Shown piece by piece: positions 55,548-64,000 of a stretch of DNA of 64,000 nt (the first letter of the stretch is position 1; every line of letters starts with the position of its first letter). The DNA is from Cephalotus follicularis (lineage: Eukaryota > Streptophyta > Magnoliopsida > Oxalidales > Cephalotaceae): contig BDDD01005744.1 in the NCBI GenBank assembly GCA_001972305.1, positions 1 to 64,000 on the forward strand, written 5' to 3'. The notes beneath the pieces are model-generated. The model did no database searches, had not been told where the DNA came from, and saw only the letters and a program-made list of their open reading frames with translations. A program made the translations under genes and the position numbers.

Positions 55548-58337
55548 TGTAATACCCTGCTTATTCGTATGTGTTTTTACGGACTTTTTATGTGTGTTTT
55601 CGGGCCTTTTAATTTGGTTAATTTTAAAAGTCTGGTTGCCCTTTGTTTTGGGCCTATGTGATTTGGGCTGACTGATACCAGTCCGAATTTTGGGTATGTT
55701 GTGCAATGTTGGGTTTGGGTTTTTAATTAATTTAATCAAAATTTTATTCCTTTTTATTTTAGAATACTTTATTTCGTTTTTATTTTATTTATTTCTTTTC
55801 CTTTTTATTTTTCTTTCCTTTTTCCCTCTTCTTTCCTATTTCTTTCCTCCTTCTCCCGAAGTCACTCCCTCCCACATTACTCTCACACGTCTTCAATCTC
55901 CCTCTGCCTTATTCAGTCGATTTTGTTCCCTCTTCTTCCCTTTTTGAGCAGATTTGTCTTCCTTTTTCCTTTTGTGAGTGCCATTGTATTTTTATATCTT
56001 CCTCCATCTTTTTCTTGCAAGCCACTGCCGAATTCTGCCTTGTGAGCCTATCTAATCTGCTGTGTAATCGTTTCAGTATATTTGAAGAGGTAATCTCAGC
56101 CCTTTAGTTGTTCTTTTGAGTTGAATTCGTTTGGTTTGCTAAGCATGTCCTTGTTTTGGTTTCCTTTGGTTTCCTTTTGTCCCTGTGTGCAGCAGATTGT
56201 GATTGTGTGGTAGTGTTCCTTCTGCTGTTTTCTGTGTCCTTAACATCATTACAGGTTAGTAAATTCGTTCCCTTCTGTGATGAATTTGCTGCAATGTCAT
56301 AATTTCAGTTTTATGCTCTTACTGTCCTGTAGTTTCAATTCTTACGTATATATGTTTAATCATAGTGTTAGTAAGTCTGTTAACATGTTGATATACCTAG
56401 ACTTCTCACAAACTGGTTTTATAACATCTATAAATGATAATGGACAGAATGTGGACATATAAGTATGCATGTTTTCTTGTCCTCCTTTGAAGTTAAGCCA
56501 CTGATTATCTTGTTCAGTGTCAATTTTGTGTTTCCATGTCACCTAGAGGTCATATATGGTCGTATATTTGTGTTCATATGTCTCTGGTTTAACGTGGTAC
56601 TCGTTTGAATCAGTTTCTGTATTGAATTGTCTAGTTTCCTACTGTTCTGTCATCCAGAACAGTCGGTTGTTCCTGTGGACAGTTGGCTGGATTGGATGAG
56701 CAGTCGACTGCCATATGAATAGAGTCGACTGGATCTATGAACCCGTCGACTGCCTGTATTCTAGTCTGAGTAGTCGACTGGCCCTTGTGATTAGTCGACT
56801 GTCAAGCTTCCCCAGTCGGCTGGTGCTCTGTAATAGTCGACTGTTTTGCCCAGAAATGTACTGTTTTCAACCGTTTTGATCCATTTGTTCCTCAACTCGA
56901 TCCGAGTCTTTTCCAAACACTGATATGAGTCTGTTTAATGTTTCTGATGTGTCTTAGACTCTTATACGTATGGCTTTGGTGTCTTTTAGATTATTGTGCT
57001 TCAAGTGAAGTTTGTTTGAATCATCTATCCGTAAGTGCATTGTGAACGCATAAGGTACGAATACTTCGTTCCTTGATACATTCTTATGATCTTATCAAAT
57101 AAAATCAGTTTTGCTTTATGCTAAGCTTCTTCGTTTATGAAATTGATAATGTTTTTAACATGTTTCAGAAATGAAGTTGGTTTGACATTTTTAAATGATT
57201 CCGACTTTATGCATATGATATGAAATGATACGATATGTTACGATCACCTCTTTATAGCGAAATATAAATGAGTTGATGAATTGGGTTATGAAATGTATGT
57301 TATGATACCGTTGTGAGCGGTTTTCTGATCTGTTTTGTGAAAGCATCTTTTATGTGGTTTAAAATTGATTTCGATAAATCGATGTTTTTGCAACAATTGA
57401 ATACTGAGTATTGTACCCACCTATGGGGCGTACCATAGGCACGTCGTAGGCCTGGTACGGGGACGTGACACTTCCGTAGTGGTGCGATTAGTCTACGGCG
57501 TCTCTGAGTGTTATGAATAAATCCCATGAGGTGGATTTATGGATCCACTACGTATAATAGAGGCGTATGAATCGATTCTAGTATATGATATGTGATCTGG
57601 TGAATGATCTGATATGTGATATGTGAGAATTGACTTGTGTAGTGCCGTACACTTCAATTCTAGTGGGCATGTGGAATTAGCGCCTCCCTTGCCAAATTTA
57701 TGTTATGTGATATGTATGTGGCTCAGTATGACTTATAAATTGTGAAATGGCATTTTGAAATGTTTCGTAAATGTTTCGAAAGTTATATGAATTTTATGAA
57801 AGTACAAATGTGATTTACGATTATTTATTTGTTTTAATTACTTAAGATTTCTGTTATGAATCTTACTGTCCTTAAACTTATCATTTACTGTTTTATTTCC
57901 CTTATCCGTACTGAGGTTTGCTCAGCCGCGTTTTTGTTTCCATGCTGCAGGTTATCGGGAGCAGCGGGGGAATGTGTGAACGAGAGATGACCACTCTATG
58001 TCTTTGGATCCCTAGGAGTGTGATCCATATGTTGTTATGTCTAGTGGTCATAAACAATGATTTTTCTGTTTTTATGTTTTAAATTTTAGGACTGAAATAT
58101 GTTTTGGGTTTTTCCGCAAATGATTAATTGCTAAGTTTTTAATGTTTCAGTTTTAATAAGACCGCCACGTTTTTGGCTAATAAAATAAGTAATGCTATGA
58201 TAAGTTATGATATGATCAGATATGTTATGATAAGTTATGTTTTGTGTCCTGTGATGACTCCCGCCGTCCGGGGGTGTTACAGATTTTTGTATTAGAGAAT
58301 TAGGTTTGTTTCCTTAGAAGACCTAACTAGGTTTGAC
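55548..58337 (+). mobile_element. LTR T of another gypsy element, with a scrap of internal sequence
   Basis: TGTAATACCC (55548) to GGGGGTGTTACA (58280), then about 57 bp (TGTATTAGAGAATTAGG...) that looks like a mutated primer site and leader. So this is a 5' LTR whose element was lost rather than a true solo LTR. It is the same family as solo LTR S, in the opposite orientation. It has a CT-rich leader (about 55790-55960) and CATGCTGCAG|GTTATC near 57950, an acceptor-like site. No right-hand target duplication, since the D LTR resumes about 1.5 kb further along. Confidence 0.8.
56655..56845. repeat. GTCGAC motif cluster in LTR T
   Basis: Nine to ten units (CAGTCGGTTG, CAGTCGACTGCC, GAGTCGACTGG, TAGTCGACTGG, CAGTCGGCTGG), spaced about 20 bp, roughly 1.1 kb into the LTR. 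The related solo LTR S has no such cluster. Confidence 0.88.
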
Positions 58338-59155
58338 CTATTGATATATGTAATATTCTACTGAATTGATTGAATTGTTTGTCTATGCTTAATGTCGTTA
58401 GTCGAGTGATGGCAGAGGTCACTGACTACGGTGGGGATCCTAGGTACCAAGAGTTGGCTAGAGTATCACCCAAACTTATCTGCCTTGCATATCTTATTTG
58501 TTGAACTGCCCGCTAACGCCGGCAGTAAATGTTACCTGATCTATCATCTTCGGAATGTAGGGTGATAGATAGGTGGTGCGCAGTCGGTGCTAGGAGGTAG
58601 CGACATGTGACACCCAAACCACAGTATGAATTGATTGTACCCTTGTGCGGTATTCTTGCATTGTATTGTCTATGGCCACTTGGCATGATTTCTTATATAT
58701 TGGAATACTTAATTATGTTATTTTCAATATAAAATGTCATACATGTTGCATTCATATATTCCTTAACATGCATTATCTTCCTACTTAGCCAAGTGAGGAC
58801 AACGGCTAACCCCTACAATTTCAGATTATGCGAAGACGTTGGAGGGTGCTGCTGAAGCTTTTGGAGAGCTTCTTTCTATCTTAAGGTTGTTATTTTATTA
58901 TGATGTACTGTATTTGTAACGAACGGTTCATACCCCGTGATGTTGTTGTACTTCCTTATGTAAAAGGATAATTTGATGGATTGTACCTGCACGTAGTATG
59001 GGCTGCGTGCGGATGACTTGTATTTTATATTCTGGCTTACTGAATGCTTCCGCTTATATATGAATTGTTGAATGGAATGCTGGTATATTATATTTATTTC
59101 TGATATCACCATATATGCTTATGTGCCTAACAGAATCGAAGGGCGGTGTGTGACA
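58338..59155 (+). repeat. 3' LTR of element D, right part
   Basis: Matches 50222-51037 closely, ending TGTGTGACA followed by the target duplication GACTA. The acceptor-like block is at 58790-58826. The segment equivalent to 48715-50221 is missing. Confidence 0.92.
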
Positions 59156-59647
59156 GACTATTTGGATGGTAGTACCAGAACCTAAGGATGTTCTGAGAAA
59201 TTTATCAGTGTACCGGAGAACGACAATGCTTTCTGGGTCCCGCTCGATCATCGTAAGAGGATGACATCGCGAAGATGTTACTTTGACCGAGAGTAATTTA
59301 TTTGCTAGACATATATCACTTTATGGCAAGTGAGTCCAAACATAATCATGATAAAGTGTTCCGGTCAAAGGCTTCAGTGTTGGACAAGTTATTTTGTCGG
59401 GAGAGAGAAATTGGGGCTGCTAAGGTTCCGTGTGACACTAGCCACATGGGCCGAATTTCATGTCAAGGAGACAAGAAAATTTATCAAACCCACTAGCCAT
59501 GCAAGGAACCATTTAGTTGGTCTCCTATTTTTTCTTATGTGTTATTAAGAAACCAAAGCATGGACTAATTCTTACACAAATGTAAGACAACGTTGACATA
59601 AGATGGGGCCCTCTCTTACATTGTATAAGAGAGGGCACGGCTACACA

Positions 59648-59652
<5 letters not shown>

Positions 59653-59689
<37 letters not shown>
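59653..59689. repeat. Microsatellite (AG)n
   Basis: About eighteen uninterrupted AG units. Confidence 0.95.
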
Positions 59690-59692
<3 letters not shown>

Positions 59693-60210
59693 GAAAAATG
59701 TGAAGAGTTTTTCAATTTGAACACACACGGCATCTCTATCATTCTTGCCCCCCACACGTCGCTTTCTCTCTCCTTCTTCCTTTCTCCCTTTTCTCTCCAC
59801 CCCCATTAATGGAGAATGGAAAAGGCTTCCAGCTTATGGGAAAGTTAGACAACTCTACAAGCTCCTCTTACATACATAGTCACAATGGGTGGAGATAACT
59901 CACACCATGTGATTTATCCTGACTTATTGTGATATTTAGTTTTAGGTCTAAACACACAAGCCTCCATCCTTCAAGTATGTTCAAGGCCGCCAACTACGGA
60001 GCATCTTTTGTGAAGGAAGCAAGCTTGGATGTGGAGCTTTCATGGTGGAAAACTCGGGTCAAATTTTGGGTCACCCATGGAGCAAGCCAACCTGAAAATT
60101 GTAGATGGATTCTTGGAATTAAAGTGACCAGGGAGATCTTGAAGGAAGGAGCCATCACTTTGGGTAACATTTTCTCTTTCTCTCTATTTGTGGAAAATTC
60201 GGATTGGGGC

Positions 60211-60420
60211 TAGGGTTTTCCAACCCTAGTCGAACTCATTATGAATCATATATGTGGTTATATGTTTTGTATGTGTAGGTTGTGGTTTTGGGTTATGGTT
60301 AGGGTTTCCCAACCTTAGATGAACCCTTGCTTTTCTTTGGAGGAAACCCTAGCAAACCCTAAGGGTTTGGGATGCTAGGGTTCGGGATTGATGGATCAAT
60401 TGTCTAGGGTTTGTGTGTGT
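60211..60420. promoter_or_regulatory. Group of AAACCCTAG/CTAGGGTTT motifs
   Basis: Telo-box-like motifs at about 60211 (CTAGGGTTTTCC), 60220 (CCAACCCTAG), 60299 (TTAGGGTTTCCC), 60344 (AAACCCTAGC), 60354 (AAACCCTAAGGGTTT), 60375 (CTAGGGTTCGGG) and 60402 (CTAGGGTTTG). Such boxes occur in leaders and promoters of plant growth-related genes, but no gene follows here. Confidence 0.5.
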
Positions 60421-62752
60421 TATCCTAGTACCATTTTGCATGATCAAAGTAAGAGTTATGGTTACTGTTGCTAGAAACTTACCCTTACCTTTATGCTTGG
60501 ATGTTTTGTGTGGTTTGATTATATGCTTAATTATGGTTCCTTGGACATGTTGGGACAATTTCCTTCATAGATTAGGGTATCCCATTGCTTGGAGATCAAT
60601 CATTTGGTTAAAAATTAAAATTGATCACCCTAAATACCTATGCCCATAATTGGTTTTTCTTTCGCTCCCCGTTCCCAAGATTAGTAATGATCAGATAATT
60701 TAACCACTGAGGTAAAATTATGGTTGACACATATCCTTAGCCTATACCTCAACGGGGCCAAGTATGACGAGTGATTATAGTACACGCGAACCGACGACTC
60801 AAAAAGTCACGTATTACGGCGGTGTGTAATAAATTATGAGAAATTTAATTGAATTAATTTTTCATCTGGATAATATTGGATATTAGTTTGAAAGCATTTT
60901 AAATAGGTCTAGGACTATTTAGAATGGCTTAACCGAACCCCAGGGGCATTTCGTTAATTTATTAACACCGCCGAAAATAACCGAGACTTTAAAGGGTCCC
61001 TACCCGATAATGATATCTTTATAATATGTTGGACATATTTATCTTGGTGACAATACTAAAATCATATATTGGTTAGGTGGATTTCGTGAGTTGCGTCAAC
61101 ATTAGATGATGACGCATAACATTACCTCACTTAATCTTCTCTAATTCACATGAAGGGACATGTGATATCACTAGAATGAGTAGGACTCATTTAAGTGATT
61201 AGTGGCTAGTTTCTTAGAGAGTATTTGACATGTGGCAATGTTATACATGGTTATGTGACATTTTGCCTTCTAACTCATGCTGAGTGTGACATGTGTCATA
61301 TGAGAAGGATGAGTAAAACTCATCTTACTCAATCCAGCACGCATGGCAGAGATTAATGAGACGTTCTTTCTCTTTTCCCAGCAGTTTTTTATTAGAGAAA
61401 AGGAGAGAAAAAAAATGAGACCAAGAGGGTTTTCGTCTCTCATAGAATTACAAGCTTAGAGCTTGTTTCTCTCTTGAATCCTTCTTTCATTTTCTTCACC
61501 AAGTTTGGAGCTACCTAGGGTGGATTAATATTGACATCCTTAGTCAATTTCAATACTCCCCCTGTGAGCATAGTTGGTTACTTAAAGAAGGAACCAGAAA
61601 ATTGAAGTTATTTGTTAAAGAAGGAGTTGTTGATTTTGAAGCTATTTTCTTTGAGGAAAAGTTTCCAAAATTTCAAAGGTTTGGAGCATAAGGTACTTAC
61701 ATCTTGGAGGTGTTAAAATCTTGGATTAATCAAGGGGAGTCTACCCAAGATTGTACTAGCAAAGAGAAGGAGCCATCACTATTGGTATATCTCTTATTCA
61801 CTCTCTTTGTAACTTGCGCATCAGACTAGCATGCCTTAGCGATGCCAATTTAATTATGAGTTTATGTGGTTTTTCCTCAGACCTGGAATTGTAAGAGTCG
61901 GACCTATTTTAATAGTGGTGTAAAGGGTTTGTCTTCCGCTGAGAAAACAAAAATTTTAAAATTGCACCCCTTAACACCCTTTTGTCCGATTCCAGCAACA
62001 GGCATGAACGTCCATTCCTAACAACCTCATCTTTAATGATATTCAATAAATATATATATTCCACTACCTATGGCTATGGGTTCATTTACCGTATTAATGT
62101 ATGAATTAATAATTGAGTGTCCTAGATTAAAGTTGGAGGAACCAAGTTCTTGATGAGATAAAGATTTGAGAATTGAAACCTCAGTAAGCTTTATTCTTGA
62201 ATCTTCCTGGTCGCAGGATTAAATACTCAAGGCATACTTAATTCAGTAAGACCAGCACGTAGTATGCTAGCTCGTATTCAGGGTGACTAATCTCATATGT
62301 CATCTTGTGGGGACAAGGGCAATACACGTGTGTGAATGAGTTCACTGAAGCTGACTCTCAAGATGGAGTGTCTGTATTGTTAGATTAGGGGTGTTCCTGC
62401 ATGCCACGAGGTGGCTGGTTTTATATCTATTGTACTCCTTGTAAATACAATCTTAATTCCATTTATGTTAAAATTGTGCAATTTCCAGTAGTTATGGCAT
62501 TGCCATATGTATATCCCAAATTATTATTATTGATAAGGTTAATTTATATATTAACCGAATACACATATGATGCCCAGTCACTCAAAGGGTTGTATGTCTT
62601 GCTGGGGAGGATATGAGAACGACTACCTTACTCCCTGTTGACATTTATGTCTCAATTCCTAATTTTGATGATAACACATTTGCAACTAATGAGTTTGTTT
62701 TGTGAAAGATAAGCAAAAAGATATACCAGATACAAATCAGTTCAACCACACA

Positions 62753-63062
62753 AAGCGTCGACTGTCAAATTGAAAGCGTCAGCGCTTCTGGGCTTGTGGT
62801 TTTGAAGGCGTCGAGAATTAATATGAAAGTGTCGACTACAAAAATTTCACAAAGCGCCAGCTCTCAAATTGAAAGTGGCGACAATTTCAGCACAAAGTGT
62901 CAGCAGTTTAGTGTACAGAGTATTCAAAGCGCTAGCAGTTAAAATTCAAAGTCTGAAAATAACGAATGACACAAAGCATCAGCGTTACTAAGAGGCGACA
63001 GTTAATCTCAAACTGGCAGCACATGAAGCGTCGACGCTTATATTAAAACCGGCGACGCTTTG
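62753..63062. repeat. GTCGAC motif cluster in P LTR, GCGTCGACTG/GCGCCAGC variants
   Basis: AAGCGTCGACTGTC, AAGCGTCAGCGCTTC, GGCGTCGAGAATT, AGTGTCGACTAC, AAGCGTCGACGCTTA and ACCGGCGACGCTTTG among others, about fifteen units, upstream of the TATA box. Confidence 0.85.
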
Positions 63063-63175
63063 ATCGGGAATTACAGCCAGACGATATCTTATCAACGCAC
63101 AAATTAAGGCCAAAGTTTCCAAAATTATTCCAACGGCTACAAGACATTACACAACGGCTCCTTCACCAAAAACAG

Positions 63176-63184
63176 TATAAATAG
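63176..63184 (+). promoter_or_regulatory. TATA box of P LTR
   Basis: TATAAATAG, preceded by two CAACGGCT boxes and the motif cluster, as in the M LTRs. Confidence 0.7.
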
Positions 63185-63653
63185 GGCTCAAGAACAACCA
63201 AGAAAAATCAATCAAGTCATACAGTAATCATAGCATTACTCTGAGTTGTTCTTGTCTTATTTCAAACTATTATTGTGAGCAAATTTAGTCTATATCAAGC
63301 CTTTGAGAGGTGATACAAAAAGCTATTCATTCTTGTATTTGTTCAAATATTTGAGGGAAGTGAACCCTTGTGTGTGTGATTGAGGTCAATCACAACTATT
63401 GTATTCGAGGTCGGATACTAGTGGAAACTCAAGGAGATCCTTGAGAAAAGTGGACGTAGGCAAGAGATTAAGCCGAACCACTATAAAACTGTGTTTGCAT
63501 TCTTCTACTCTATCTCTTTATTTTGTTAGTATAATAGTTTGAATATAATTGTTGTTGAATTGTTAGTTTAATTTTTATTTTGGCTAATCTTTCGAAAAAG
63601 TTCATAATTTATTTAAAGTCTACAATTCACCCCCCCTCTTGTAGTCTTTCAAT

Positions 63654-63664
63654 TGGTATCAGAG
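63654..63664 (+). other. Primer-binding site of copia P
   Basis: TGGTATCAGAG right after the LTR end; initiator tRNA-Met type. Confidence 0.9.
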
Positions 63665-63709
63665 TAGGTAATCTCGTTATTCTTAATTGTTAGAGATTTA
63701 AAGATCAAA

Positions 63710-64000
63710 ATGGCCATGAACTTTAATTCTAGTGAAAGCCAAAATATTTCAAAACCACCATTTTTTTATGGAAATAATTATAGTCATTGGAAAGCCAAAA
63801 TGAATATTTTTATTCAATCTCTATATTATAATCTTTGGGACCTAATTGTAGATGGTCCAAATTTACCTACCATCACTAATGAAAATGGTGAAATTATTTC
63901 AAAACCTAGGAATAAATATAATGATGATGATAGGAAAATAGTACAGTTGAATGCTAAGGCAAAACATGTAATCATATGTGCTATAAATTCAAATGAATTT
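63710..64000 (+). CDS. Copia P gag, N-terminal 97 codons, runs off window
   Basis: The ATG at 63710 opens a frame with no stop to the window end. It reads MAMNFNSSESQNISKPPFFY, then GNNYSHWKAKMNIFIQSLYY, the copia gag start (compare FFSGDDFPYWKIRMEIYLKS in N). The NYSHWKAKM motif and the later acidic NDDDRKIVQLNAKA match the family. 46 bp separate the primer site from the ATG. A second ATG is at codon 3. The only pol-side gene in the window with no visible damage. Confidence 0.9.
   Translation, partial: MAMNFNSSESQNISKPPFFYGNNYSHWKAKMNIFIQSLYYNLWDLIVDGPNLPTITNENGEIISKPRNKYNDDDRKIVQLNAKAKHVIICAINSNEF

Larger units (their letters stand above)
48421..59155 (+). mobile_element. Ty3/gypsy element D, TSD GACTA, carrying LTR T
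   Basis: Flanked by GACTA at 48416-48420 and 59156-59160. 5' LTR 48421-51037, primer site, gag, protease, part of RT, RNase H, integrase, chromodomain-like tail, polypurine tract GAGGGGGGAA (55244-55253), and 3' LTR 55254-59155 split by T. Nonsense codons, frameshifts and a 0.5-kb RT deletion disable it. The LTRs differ at a few percent of sites. Confidence 0.92.
59156..62635. other. Old non-coding repeat DNA, no gene recognised
   Basis: Short open frames only, none with a recognisable domain. 60110-60190 and 61710-61800 share AAGGAGCCATCACT and its surroundings, suggesting two diverged copies of one LTR-like unit. 60840-61100 is AT-rich with no motif seen. 62290-62635 resembles 44181-44640. 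Ends at the start of copia P. Confidence 0.5.
62636..63651 (+). repeat. 5' LTR of copia P
   Basis: TGTTGACATTTATG...TAGTCTTTCA, 1016 bp, ending two bases before the primer site. Similar to N and M LTRs at both ends, different in the middle. Confidence 0.88.
62636..64000 (+). mobile_element. Ty1/copia element P, 5' part, cut by window end
   Basis: 5' LTR, primer site and the gag start in correct order, continuing beyond the window. LTR layout (motif cluster, TATA box, direct repeats in U5, CCCCCCCTCTTG near the end) parallels M and N. Confidence 0.9.

Noticed and set aside
59929-60213. 94-codon open frame beginning MIFSFRSKHTSLH
   Set aside because: No domain recognised. It lies in sequence with a diverged, non-open counterpart near 61700-61800. 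Most likely a chance frame in repeat DNA.

Overview
This window is plant nuclear DNA made almost wholly of nested LTR retrotransposons. I see no host gene. The plant origin follows from Ty3/gypsy and Ty1/copia pol fragments of plant type, primer-binding sites complementary to initiator tRNA-Met next to almost every LTR, long (1-3 kb) LTRs, and a plant-type accessory ORF in one copia element. Species cannot be named; a eudicot is my guess only.

Layout (letters are mine). 1-1088: copia LTR, minus strand, running off the left edge, inserted 12 bp inside an LTR of gypsy element B (1089-7485, minus). B sits in an LTR of gypsy element C (7486-23470, minus). The body of C is interrupted by gypsy element E (10701-17703, plus, the most complete pol here) and by LTR fragment F (17704-19484, minus); a deletion removed the end of E, the RT of C and part of F. 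23471-24640, 27299-27723 and 43355 to about 44180 are pieces of one very decayed copia pol (O, plus). O is split by solo LTR S (24641-27293, TSD CCAAA) and by gypsy element G (27724-43354, minus), which itself carries copia N (36565-43130, minus). Copia M (44696-47843, TSD ATTAC, LTRs nearly identical) and gypsy D (48421-59155, TSD GACTA) lie further right; D has LTR T (55548-58337) inside its 3' LTR. 59156-62635 is old non-coding repeat DNA with an (AG)n tract and a group of telo-box-like motifs. 62636-64000 is the 5' LTR and gag start of copia P, cut by the window edge.

The most striking signal is not coding. Nearly all LTR families here, in both superfamilies, carry clusters of short degenerate palindromes built on GTCGAC, in three dialects: CAGTCGACTG, GCGTCGACGC and GACATCGACGTC. 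In the copia LTRs the cluster lies just upstream of a TATA box. In gypsy families B, C, D, E and F there are two clusters about 0.5-1 kb apart. Between them lies a conserved block ending in AG|GTAGGGG, and in the four families whose LTR extends far enough a second block GGCTAACCCCTA..CAG|ATT follows further downstream. Together these look like the 5' splice site, branch point and 3' splice site of an intron inside the LTR. LTRs D and F share a backbone but carry different dialects, so motif identity changes while position is kept. Copia N has a further cluster just ahead of its accessory ORF, like an internal promoter.

All coding regions are broken except the P gag, which is open as far as the window shows. 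The breaks include C-to-T nonsense changes typical of methylated DNA, frameshifts and large deletions. All homology statements come from reading the sequence and its translations by eye; no alignment or database search was run.
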